From Hirudo medicinalis (Eukaryota; Annelida; Clitellata; Hirudinida; Hirudinidae): DNA of 25,857 nucleotides. The translations under genes were made by a program, and so were the position numbers. A model generated the notes under the pieces. That model was given only the letters and a program-made list of their open reading frames with translations, had not been told where the DNA came from and searched no databases. The stretch spans positions 100,913-126,769 of the forward strand of contig MPNW01000317.1 in NCBI GenBank assembly GCA_011800805.1. The letters are read 5' to 3'. Position 1 is the first letter of the stretch. Every line of letters starts with the position of its first letter. Below, in pieces: positions 1 to 9,037 of the stretch.

Positions 1-90
1 CTTCCCCCAGAGGTCACTTCCGCTGCGACTGTTGAAAGCTTCAGAAAAAGACTCAAGACGCATTTGTTCAGTGGCCTTGAAGTCCTTTAG
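1..90 (+). pseudogene. C-terminal end of a non-LTR (LINE) reverse transcriptase ORF
   Basis: The frame from base 1 reads a short peptide that begins LPPEVTSAATVESFRKRLK and ends in a stop at 88-90. The pattern LP..V..A.++..F+.RLK.HLF just before a stop is the usual C-terminus of CR1/L2/jockey-type LINE reverse transcriptases. Only this tail is present, and the rest lies left of the window. It abuts the minus-strand gypsy reverse transcriptase that ends near base 100, so one element probably interrupts the other. The family is inferred from the motif alone. Confidence 0.6.
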
Positions 91-97
91 GACTTAC

Positions 98-540
98 GCC
101 ACTTTAAATTTGTCAAACAATAATAATTTCGTCAAATGTGACAAATGCTCATCCCAACTATAAGAATGAACAGCGAAAGGGTTCAATAAAGTGTTCTGTG
201 AAAGACCGAATAGGTTGTGTGATCCTTTACACTACGCGCATGAAAGTACTCCCAGCTGATTTCAAACCGAAAGGCATTCTTTTAAACTCGAATAGCCCCT
301 CGTCACATGAGAAAGCTGTCAACCAGCTTGCTTCGGGCTTTACAGGGATCTGCCAGTACCCGCTACGGGCATCGAAGCAGCTGATGTACCGGAACCACTC
401 ATCCTCTGTAAAATGTCAGGTATATCCGGCATAGGAAACCGATCTCTTTCCGTATAACGATTAACGTATCGATAGTCTACTTTTAAATGAATCCCCTTCT
501 GCCCCTGGGGTCCCTTTAGTCCTTGGACCCAGATGATTTA
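98..540 (-). pseudogene. Ty3/gypsy (Gmr1-like) reverse transcriptase remnant
   Basis: Read on the minus strand from about 540, this gives LKGPQGQKG, then VDYRYVNRYT..D..PMPDIPD, FDARSGYWQIPV, a WLTAF block and MPFGLKSAG. These are the fingers and palm motifs of a Ty3/gypsy reverse transcriptase. The wording fits Gmr1-like elements, in which integrase lies upstream of reverse transcriptase. That is what is seen here, because the integrase C-terminal domain lies immediately upstream (640-950 minus). At least two frameshifts (near 400 and 170) and an in-frame stop break the frame. The place where the catalytic YxDD should stand reads FIEP, so this copy is dead. The homologous reading ends near 98 after a HLSHLTKLL segment. 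The plus-strand ORF over 138-434 is a shadow. Confidence 0.75.
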
Positions 541-639
541 TCTTTATCCGCATCTACCTGACAACTGACAAGGAACCGTTCGAGAGGTCTCTATCAATTC
601 TATATTGCCGAAGTCTTCATCATGATCGTAAATAATGGC

Positions 640-950
640 GCAATTATTAACTATGGCCTACTCGATACGCTCATGATACTTCTTCATTCGATTGGCATGA
701 ATTTTATAAATTTTCCCCCCAATTTCCACTCCATAAGAGTAAGGAGAATTGATCTAACAATTATACCTGGTCCATGCCACCAATTAAAAATCTTTGATCT
801 TTTTCTTGGTCTAATATGAGCACTGAATCTCCTAACTTATACGACCGGTCAGTACTCCTTAAGTCTGGCGTATCGTTCTGTTTCTTGATTCCCCACTAAT
901 TCAGGATATTCTTTAGATACCATCAGATTTTCTCGGACATACTGAGAGTG
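640..950 (-). pseudogene. Ty3/gypsy integrase C-terminal domain remnant
   Basis: The minus strand from about 950 reads ENLMVSKEYPELVGNQETER, then a frame change, YKLGDSVLIL, WHGPGIIV and SPYSYGVEIGGKIYKFHANR, then a stop near 640. This is the GPY/F-type C-terminal domain of a gypsy integrase (linker helix, GD.VLIL strand, W.GP turn, Y.V.I..K...FHAN.MK). It runs straight into the reverse transcriptase region on the same strand, which supports the integrase-before-RT order. The matching integrase core is found only beyond the plus-strand insert (2117-2345 minus). Stops and frameshifts show decay. Confidence 0.7.
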
Positions 951-1110
951 TGTCGTGTTTCGTTTGTTGAGCTTGAATTGCAATCTGCTTATTGTTGTTT
1001 CTTTGCTTTAAATATATTTTTATTTTGATATTGTGTTGCTTTTCGATCAATATCGACTAAACAAAAAAAAAACAAAACAAAACACGATAGGATAGTTTTA
1101 GAACCTGACA
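951..1110 (+). repeat. Long terminal repeat (LTR) of a gypsy-type element
   Basis: This segment starts TGTCGTGTTTCG and ends GAACCTGACA, so it has TG...CA ends. It lies two bases before a primer binding site and ahead of a gag reading frame on the same strand. It is AT-rich, with an A-run near 1061-1080. The left edge is inferred from where the minus-strand integrase homology stops. No second LTR was found in the window, so the length of about 160 bp rests on the boundaries alone. Confidence 0.55.
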
Positions 1111-1112
1111 TT

Positions 1113-1132
1113 TTGGCGCAGTCCACAGGATC
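1113..1132 (+). promoter_or_regulatory. tRNA primer binding site of the gypsy-type element
   Basis: TGGCGCAGTCCACAGGATC begins two bases after the LTR end. A TGGCGCAGTC start is the primer site type known from Drosophila 17.6/297 elements, where it pairs with the 3' end of a serine tRNA. The serine assignment here is an inference from that similarity. Confidence 0.6.
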
Positions 1133-1273
1133 GGGATCGTCTATCAAGATTGAAGATCGAATATCGAAGGAGAAATTTGATCAGGGTCTGTCATACCATC
1201 AGCCAGTTCAGGGGAAGATCGCAACAGAGAGTAGTCGGGACTACTACCGTTTGCGTCGGTTGCCCTTTCGTAG

Positions 1274-2123
1274 TTGATGATGGCCGAAGCAGGTTTAGAT
1301 ATATCAACGGAGACTTATAATGAGGGTTACGAATCGTTAGAGAGCCCTAACCCAGATGTCGGTGACAAAAGGAGAGAATCGTGGGGTGGTGAAGCGAGGA
1401 GGAGGGAATTATGCGAAGATATATTGAGGGAACGATATTTGGAAGACAAAGAGATTGTGAGAATGAAATTAGAACACGAGATGAGACTGAATGAAATGAA
1501 GTTAGAGGAGGAAAGAGAGAACAGGAGAATAAATAAATCAAGATTAGAACATGAGATGAGGTTGAATGAAAGGAAACTAGAAGAAAGAGAGAACAGGAAA
1601 TTGAGGTTAATGGAGCTCGAAGAGAGACGACGAAGAAACGAAAGAGCCGAACAAGAACAAGAATTGAATCTGACAATGCAAAGTATTGAGTCGCATAGAT
1701 GAGACTGAATGAGTCAAGATTAGAATAAGAGATGAGATTGAATGAAATGAAGTTAGAAGAAAGAGAGAACAAGAAAATGAGGTTAGGGGAGGAAAGAGAG
1801 AACAGGAGGTTAGCACGAGAACACGAGATGAAATTGAAGTTAATGGAGCTCGAAGAAAGTCGGCGAAGAGACAAAAGAGCCGATAGACTCAAGAATTAAA
1901 TGTGACAATGCACAGTATTGAGTCACGTAATTTGGATTCGACTCTAACCGCGCGTACAAATAGATTTAAGGATGCTCTTAAGCGATTGGTGGGCGAATTT
2001 CCTGACGACCCAGCCGCCGTCCCAGGTTACTTTGAGTATATCGAAAATCAATTCCTTTCGTATGAAGTCGATGATGACGTAAAACCTAAAATATTGCATG
2101 CGAATCTTAGCGCTATGCCCTGA
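1274..2123 (+). pseudogene. Gypsy-type Gag remnant with coiled-coil repeats
   Basis: Two open segments (1274-1702 and 1902-2123) lie on one strand, separated by stops and a frame change. The first starts with an acidic N-terminus and then a long charged coiled coil made of repeated modules (EHEMRLNEMKLEEERENRR and near copies). The second reads a gag core: FKDALKRLVGEFPDDP followed by YFEYIENQFLSYEVDDDVK. This matches the pattern of gypsy Gag proteins (DP..+P.YFE.+E..F..YEV..D.K...L). It follows an LTR and primer site with a leader of about 140 bp. It stops short near 2105-2117, where minus-strand integrase begins. The long minus-strand ORF over 1347-1892 is a by-product of the purine-rich repeats. 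Confidence 0.65.
1465..1815 (+). repeat. Degenerate tandem coiled-coil module within gag
   Basis: A unit of about 54-80 bp recurs around 1470, 1548, 1700, 1735 and 1780-1815. It encodes variants of E-H-E-M-R-L-N-E and K-L-E-E-x-E-N-R. Bases are overwhelmingly A and G on the plus strand. The later copies carry stops, so the array expanded before the gene died or while it was dying. Confidence 0.7.
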
Positions 2124-2614
2124 TGCCTCGGGATGCCCTGGTGTATTAAAACGAGGTAAGCATCCTAAAGATACTTCATAAATTATCGTGTCAGTTTACT
2201 CGTAAAATTAGTCCCACAGTCGGAACTAATCACCCGAGGAATGGGAAAAGTCATGAATATCTGCAATAATATATCACAGACCGCTTGTGCATTCATTGAA
2301 CGTAAAGGATGTGCCAGTGGCCATCTCGAGATCAGATCTACAACCACCAATTATACTTCGGCTGGACTGCAACCGGGTCTGACACCATTAAATGTGTTCT
2401 CAGATGTACAACTTCTCAAATAGGTATTTAGACGATGTAACGTAGAGGAAGATCTTTCATTCTCTGTTCTAGATACGGGCAGTATGGCTAATACATTTGA
2501 CATCATGTCATCTTTACATTTTTGTAAAGCACTTATGTTTTGGCAATTGATCCTTTTCAAGTCTTGCAAGTCTTCTGTACCAAAGTCTAAACTCACCAAG
2601 AGTTCAAGCAGCAC
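2117..2614 (-). pseudogene. Ty3/gypsy integrase N-terminal and core remnant
   Basis: The minus strand from 2614 reads an open frame with a DLQDLKR...LQKCKDD linker and LPVSR. It continues through a shortened remnant of the zinc-finger (HHCC) region with LHRLNTYL and CRSC-like residues. From about 2345 the core reads VVVDLISRWPLAHPLRS, SSDCGTNFTSKLT and, after a frameshift, NTPGHPEASG. This is the retroviral-type integrase fold with the second catalytic aspartate in SDCGTNF and the catalytic glutamate in PEASG. The block ends exactly where plus-strand gag ends (about 2105-2117). The remaining integrase lies at 640-950 on the same strand, so this and the reverse transcriptase were once one pol gene. 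Confidence 0.75.
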
Positions 2615-3572
2615 TTAAATAATTTTGGCAGAACAAAATTAAAGATCCAGTTTGTCCAAAGATCCAAAGATTAAAGTTTCAGAACTTGATCTATAAGCTG
2701 ACTTGGATCAGATGGAACTATTAATATAATCATAAACTTTTGAATCCCACCAGAATGAATTTGTGTTTTGAAAATCTCTTCTATAAACTTTGTAGAAAAG
2801 AATCTATGAATGGAATGTCATAAGTTTCTACTTATGACTGTTCATTAACGATAACGATGATTTGATTTGAGTGACGTATGAACTTCAATAAAATATAATA
2901 ATAACAAAATAAAATACCATTAAAACAACTGTTTTTCGTCAAAATCTGTTTGAAGACAAACTAAAAATATTTATGAAATTAATTATTTGTTCAATATTTT
3001 GAAATTCTGAGGTTTTGTTGTCCATTTATTGATTTTACACTGAATTCGGATTACATTATATAATTTTTAAACCATTTTACCTTCTTCCTTCAAAACTTGC
3101 TCACATTCTGATTGAATTTTGCGTTTAAAAAAAAAAAGAAACCCAGAAATGTCGAGCCACCTTTTCGCTTTGTTTAACTTTATTAATTTGTCAATAATAA
3201 TTGGATTGCTGTAATACACTGGTACATTGCTTAATGTAGCCCCTTGTAGCAAAACATATGGAATACTACGTGTATTTAAATAATAGTGACTCGTTTTATT
3301 GTGTAAGAGCTAATATTTGTTAAATATCGATAATTAAAACTAGTTAATAAAATTATTTCATTGTTATTTAAAATTTTGGGGGTTAGAACCCTGCTCCACC
3401 CCTCTTGGGTGCGCCACTGAAACTCTCAGCTTTTACATCAAAATATTTACTTCATTATATTTTGTATTACAGAGCATGCTGCAACTCAAATTTCAAAACA
3501 AATTTCTGGGAATACTTTTAATAGCAATAATTCCAGGTTCATAAAGGTTAAAAAAAAACAGTCTTCTTATTT
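2615..3572. other. Intergenic, no gene recognised
   Basis: This is AT-rich sequence with no convincing reading frame. A short G/C-richer block at 3375-3420 (GGGGGTTAGAACCC...GGTGCGCCACTGA) looks like a worn repeat end, but I cannot name it. On the minus strand, ATTAAA at 3522-3517 lies about 50 bases past the UBXN7 stop and could be its polyadenylation signal. Confidence 0.4.
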
Positions 3573-5847
3573 TCAGGGCATATGCACAAACACTGTTTCT
3601 TGTGGGTGGAGTTTTGCATCTATGAGGGTGGTATCATCTGAGTTAGACATATCAAGGACTTTGCGTGGGAAATTGGTGACAATTTCAAACTCTTCATTTT
3701 TATACCCATTCTCTTGAACATAAAGGTGCAAGGCCTTTAACTTTGAAGTACATGGCCATTCCAATATCTTTCTTTCCCCATTTGGAAGTCTGAGTACAAG
3801 CTTTGTTTTGGCATCTGATGGAGAATTATAAGTTATTTAAACTGCTAAGTTTCTCAGCAAAACAAACCAAATTTAAAACCTGTTGAAGGACCCAAATAAT
3901 CTTCAAAAGATAACTCTTTACAATCTTCTGTACGATTCTGTTCTGAGGTAATTTCATTGTCATGATTACAAGGTTCATCATCATCAGCACTGTCAATAGT
4001 CTCTTCATCACTATAAGAAAGAACTGCCCAATTTGCCTTTGATTCATTGGACATAGAGGCTTTTAGGGCAGCTTCCAATTGCTTCTCTTCACTTGCATCT
4101 AAGAGATCATCCTGAAAATGATATAAATTATAGGGGTCATTCCATTAGTTAAAAAATGTAAAATTTTAAGTACATTTTGTCTGATCTTTTTGTTGGGAGA
4201 AGGACTGAAAGGTGTTTCATTTGGTGTCTCATGAGTGGCAAGAAATTCTTCAGCTGAAGAAAGATCAAGTTAGGTTAATGTGTTGAAAGAAAATCATATC
4301 AAATCTTGCACATACCTAAATGGCAAAATAATTCTGCATCAATCTTGTTACATTCAAGCATTTTTTCCCCTGTTCTTGGATCTAGAATGGCAACCTGAGG
4401 CCAAGATGTTACTTTATAGAATTGCATATACCACTTGCCTTCATAACTATCCGAATATACCTAAAACATAAATATTAGAGTATTTTCCATATTGATTTCA
4501 CCCAATTATGTTACTTCTTAACATTCAATACTCACTTGCCAAAACACAAATCTATTCTTGATTAAGTCTTTGACTGCATGATTGCTCCAAACATCCCTAT
4601 TAAGTATCTGACATGAGAATTCTTTGACATTCTGAACATTTACAATTAGCCATTTGTTCTTTGATGCTCCATATTCCATTACCTAAAATTGAGATATCAA
4701 ATAAATCATGCCCTCACAATACATCAAAATGTTATACGACTTACTGCTCTGAAAGATCCTCTGAAAATTAAATCAATGGGAGGCCTGAACAACTGCTCTA
4801 AAGTCTTTCTTCTGCTTGCTGTATTTTCATCTGATGATTGATCTACCACTGGATGAAAATATATCATAATGCATTTATACACTGTCAATTCGTTAATATC
4901 AATGACAACATTTATGGAATTGATCGTACCCATTTCATCGTGGAAATTCCTGAAACTGTCGAACACTGACTCAGCCTTGGCCGCCTCCTCATATTTGCTA
5001 AAAATAATGACAAAACATTGACAAATACTTATGTCTTTTAATTTCATGTATGGCTTGATCAATTTTATATGGAAATTGAAGTAGATTTAAATCAAAAGAA
5101 CATTTCACTACTGAAATTGCTGAGGCGAGATTTAACAAAATAAAATCATTTACTGACCAATGTAACCATGACCATCATCTACTAAACGTTCCTTCTTTTG
5201 AGGGATTGGAGCTCTAACTTCAACACTGCAATAACAAAGAAAAATCATTTTTAAAAAAATGTGTATTCAGCTGTATTGCTTACAAACTTGTTTAATTGAT
5301 TCGATCTCTGAAAACTTGTTCCTTCACCAGCATTATCATTTGAATTATCATGAATGCTTGGTCTGGCATAAACTGAGGTAGATGATGTAGGTGAGTCAAG
5401 ATACATCTCAACAGCTGATTGCACATCACCACCACATGCCTCTATGAAGTGGCTACCAATTTCTCTTGAGGCACCTAATAAAACACTTTATATGACTTAC
5501 TCTTACAAATTATAAATAAATCTTATACATTTATGAATATTGATTTGACTTCTAAAGTTTTAAATGAAATCCAAATTCAATTCTTATCCTAAGCAATTGT
5601 AAACCATTTTAAATCATCATTACAAAATGCATTTAGAGCAAAAATAAACTTGTCAAAAAAATCAAAGCAAATATCGCAATTACTTGTTGTATATACAAAA
5701 ATAGAGCATTTGTTTATGTATAAATAAGGAAGCCGTGTTTTATATATATTCCAACAATTTCCTTTCAGACAAAGAATAATTACCTGTAACAGCACAAAAG
5801 TTGTCAACAGCCTCATCGGTAATTAAAGGAACATTATTCGAAGCCAT
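3573..5847 (-). CDS. UBXN7: UBX domain-containing protein 7, complete ten-exon gene
   Basis: Adaptor that brings ubiquitylated proteins and cullin-RING ligases to the p97/VCP ATPase. Exons, 5' to 3' on the minus strand: 5847-5784, 5474-5288, 5225-5154, 4997-4930, 4848-4745, 4682-4536, 4460-4316, 4253-4174, 4111-3880 and 3814-3573. Together they give 1341 nt, exactly 447 codons, with all phases agreeing and GT-AG introns of 62-309 bp. Domains in order: UBA-like (about residues 5-50, VTGASREIGSHFIEACGGD); APIPQKKE linker; UAS thioredoxin-like (FRPPIDLIFRGSF, NKWLIVNVQNV, NRDVWSN, ILDPRTGEK); ubiquitin-interacting motif (EEKQLEAALKASM); UBX at the C-terminus with the p97-binding NFPRK loop and a PQETVFV end. 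At 446 aa it is somewhat shorter than human UBXN7 (about 489). The start is the ATG at 5847. Exon 2 uses a weak donor (GTTTGT) that the phase requires. Exon 9 could instead end at 3868. Confidence 0.95.
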
Positions 5848-6489
5848 AAGAAACGTTATTTAAAACTTCTTGGCGTTTAAAAGCAATCCGACTATCTGTT
5901 AAGTCGCTTGTTGCAAATAGAGTTTACGAATCCCTGTATTACTGAAACTAAAATTTTTAATATAATGTAATAAAAGTAATAAAATTTTAACACATTAAAA
6001 TGAATTATAGTTTTAAAGCACGATAATATTTATTTAAAAAGTCGGAATTTCAAGTCATATTTCAAGTTTTGCTATTAATACTTAAAATCTATATCGAGGC
6101 GCTTAAAAAGCGTAACATTATTTTATTTTATTTATAATGACAGAATGCTGACTTGTGGAAATGATAAATTTTATGCTCGACAATCAACACCAGCATGGAG
6201 AAACTTTTCTTACAGCCAGAGTTAATACACTTGTATTCCTTCAGCAGACACTTATATAATGGTAAAAATTAGACGTTAGCAGACACTCAAATTTAAGAAA
6301 AATTGCGAACATTGAAATTATAATATTTGGAAATTAGTATTCAAATGCTTTTTAAAAATGTTCACATATCAACTGTATCAAACTATATTTAGTTTGTTGA
6401 AAGTTATTTTGAATTACTGAATTGATTTACAAGTCTTCTTATTCAATAACAACACAGATCATACTGATAAAATGTATATCAAAATGTTC
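5848..6489. other. Upstream region of UBXN7, no gene seen
   Basis: AT-rich sequence that must hold the UBXN7 promoter and 5' UTR. I see no clear TATA box or other defined element, and no reading frame with recognisable content. Confidence 0.4.
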
Positions 6490-6815
6490 AGAAGTGGCTG
6501 CACCCCGATGGTTTTACTGGTACCACTCAGCAAGCAAAGTAAAACTTAAGGTTGAAATCATTGTTAATGTTCAGGGAGCTTTATCATCGCAGAATAATGA
6601 TAGGTTATCGACAGCAGAAGTTCGGGGATTACTGACAAGAATCCGTTCAATAGCATTTCTTCGCAGTTTGATTGCGGCTGAAAAGTCGCTTGGAACAGAC
6701 AATTCATTCTGAAGAATTGCAGAACAGATCAGTTGATCACATATCTGCTGAAATGCTTATAGATTCAACTAAAAGAGATCTGCTGGCCGCTTGTTTTGAG
6801 TTAGTTCGATGTAAA
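6490..6815 (+). pseudogene. hAT-like (ZMYM/DUF4371 type) transposase fragment
   Basis: The plus strand reads APRWFYWYHSASKVKL, then RLSTAEVRGLLTRIRSIAFL, a stop near 6710 and, in another frame, NRSVDHISAEMLIDSTKRDL. The order (TRW-like start, E.+GLL..I..+.F+ and a later LQ.+.+DI..A..L+ block) is that of the middle of hAT-family transposases found beside zinc-finger MYM proteins. No DNA-binding domain, terminal repeats or dimerisation tail were found. The call rests on pattern recognition only. Confidence 0.45.
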
Positions 6816-6837
6816 TAAACTCGATCTAAAAACGATA

Positions 6838-6955
6838 TAGCGCAGTCGACATGTGTTCTTGTTCCACCAGCGCTGGACTTAAACTATCCCAGCCCAGCAG
6901 AAGCATGGAGACGATGGAGAAGAAACTACTAGACATACTTCAGTCACTAATGACG
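6838..6955 (+). pseudogene. Possible LTR-retroelement primer site and gag start
   Basis: AGCGCAGTCGACATG at 6839-6853 resembles the primer binding site at 1113-1132. It is followed by a frame reading PPALDLNYPSPAEAWRRWRR, then a stop. The PPALDL...W+RW+ pattern occurs at the start of some gypsy Gag proteins. The region is very short, and the upstream bases belong to the hAT-like fragment, so this may be chance. Confidence 0.22.
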
Positions 6956-7049
6956 GAAATCAGCTTTCCGTTGATCGACGTTTGGCTATTTTTCTGCGCG
7001 CTTTTATTTTATTTCTAGTTTATTGAACAATTCATCTAAAATTCCGTGA

Positions 7050-7870
7050 TCATTATACAACGCTACAATTTTTTTTATATAAAAGGACAGCCCGAAGGGA
7101 TGTACTCTCACTGATGGGCTACCTGTTCCAATGAAATAATTCAAAACCGAATGTCAAAAATGGAATCTATCAGAAATGCTAAAATTTAAAGTAGCAGTTC
7201 AAAAAACAGAAATTAGACGCACGACAGAAAATCCACATGAGAAGATTTCACTTAATTAAAATATATGATTTGTAAGAATTTTTGAATATGGACTCAGATA
7301 TGAGTTTCTGTGATATGGGAAGAGAATTCAAATAAAGTATAATTGGATGCCCAAACATTATTACAATATGATAAATAAGGATAAATAAGCGTATAATATA
7401 ACAAAAGTGCAATCTTTTTGTCAATAAAAATCGAATCTTACATAAGATCCCGTTGTTTTTGAAAATTTGGACAAGACACAATTAATATGATCAGACCATT
7501 TTATATGTTCATCCAGCCAAACATCTAAGAATCCGCATTTTGGAACACGATTAATAATAATAGCATTTAGATCTAATAGCAAAACATCAAAGATGGGCTT
7601 AGTTCTGTGGTTAAACAAGATATAATTGTTCTTTTTTAAATTTAGAGAAAGTTTATTTGTGCAGAATCAATCAGATGCTCAAGTTAATATTAATATTTGT
7701 AGTAAAATCTTGCAGATTACCGCCCGAACAGAACAAATTATTGTCATCAGCAAATAAAATGAAATCGAAGAACTCCGAAGTATGGCACAAGACATTATTG
7801 TATTTACAAGAAAAGCAGTGGACATAGAATGGAGCCTAGGGGAACGCCACAAGTGATATCCTGAACTAGC
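7050..7870 (-). pseudogene. Non-LTR retrotransposon reverse transcriptase fragment
   Basis: The minus strand from 7870 reads ITCGVPLGSILCPLLFL (the G.P.GS.L.PLLF motif), then after a frameshift FDFILFADDNNLF, which contains the catalytic FADD (about 7742-7756). Next comes the thumb block FLDVWLDEHIKWSDHINCVL near 7450-7560, and then a worn YYS.IYPYL-type block at 7250-7420. This is the late palm and thumb of a jockey/CR1-like LINE. Below 7150 there is a GGTAGCCC...CTTCGGGCTGTCC stretch that looks like its 3' tail. No endonuclease domain is present. Several stops and frameshifts show it is inactive. Confidence 0.75.
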
Positions 7871-9037
7871 GAAGTTTCGACTTCAATAAATTCAATAAAT
7901 GAACTTGTTCTGCGTGCTTTGGGCAAGGCCGCCAATGCTATGCGTATCGTGGATTGACACAACGAAGAAGACATGCAAAGTCTTTCAAAGACTTGAAGAG
8001 AAATTCACAAGTTGTTTTCGAAACCTTCACTCATAAGTTACTTTTTTCCTCGGCCAAATCAAGATTTTAAGATTTGCCGGGTCCAAGGTTCATGGACGAT
8101 CTAGAGATCTCTGGACTGGACAACTTTGTCAATAATCTAGTTAGTCTTTTCTAACCATTCCTTCAAGAAACATTGTTTCGCTGTGTAGGATCTTCTTTGG
8201 TTTACAATAAATGCTTCCCAATTTTGGTTGATATTTAAAACTTTGCGATTTACTCATCCCCTTAGGGGATAATATTAATAATCTTCCACGCATACTATTT
8301 CTTACAGATCATATATATAAGTTTACAACTTTATATAATTGTGATATTTTAAAGTCTAAGTGAAAAATCCATTCCGTGAGTTTTTGATTAACTAGAGAAG
8401 CGCCAAACAAATTCATTATCAAAGTGTTAGAAAGTTGAGTTTATTTGACTTTTAAAGCAGGCACATTTAAAAGTGCGAGACAAATATTAAGTGCGTTTAC
8501 AATCTTTGGCATCTAGCGAACAAATCAATTTGTTTTTCAAAAGTGTAACAAAATGCATTAATAGAAAAGACGGACCAACCATTTATAATCATATTATCCA
8601 AGTCGATAAGGACTGACTGAGGATGAATCTATCGATCACGTGATGATCAATTAATGTAATTTTTAAGTCATCAGATTATTCACAATGTCTAAACGTTTTT
8701 GCTTATATTCCATATTTGTCATTATTTCAAATCTTTTTAATGTTTGAGATTGAGTGACTTATCCATAACTTTGTTCAAGCTCATTATAAAATTGTAAAAC
8801 ACATTTAATGTATATTATAAACTAGATTGATTTGGATATGATCAAAATTAAATTTAATTAATAAAAATAAATAAGAATGCTATATATATTTCTTAAAGAC
8901 ATTTCTAATTTTTAAAATACATGATTTAAAAATAATTCAACTTTTATATTATTTACAGCTTCCAACAGCTTTAAAAAATAATTTTGAATTTAAAAATATT
9001 AAACAATTTAACTGAAATTATGTGAATGCATAGATTT
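7871..9037. other. Intergenic, no gene recognised
   Basis: AT-rich sequence, strongly so from 8650 to 9030. No reading frame shows a recognisable domain. It lies 3' of the membrane-protein gene that ends at 9038 and must contain that gene's 3' UTR, but no clear AATAAA was assigned. Confidence 0.4.

Noticed and set aside
138..434. Plus-strand ORF of 98 residues
   Set aside because: It overlaps the minus-strand gypsy reverse transcriptase, which has clear motifs, so this frame is a shadow.
1347..1892. Minus-strand ORF of 181 residues rich in Ser, Leu and Phe
   Set aside because: It is the complement of the purine-rich coiled-coil repeats of gag. Its composition follows from the repeat, and it has no domain or splice context.
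4280..4471. Plus-strand ORF inside UBXN7
   Set aside because: It lies antisense to UBXN7 exon 7 and shows no homology of its own.
4930..4997. Apparent frameshift in UBXN7 between RRRP-like and FDSFRNF readings
   Set aside because: Moving the exon 3 donor to GTAAAT at 5153 restores a single frame. All remaining phases then agree, so no frameshift is needed.
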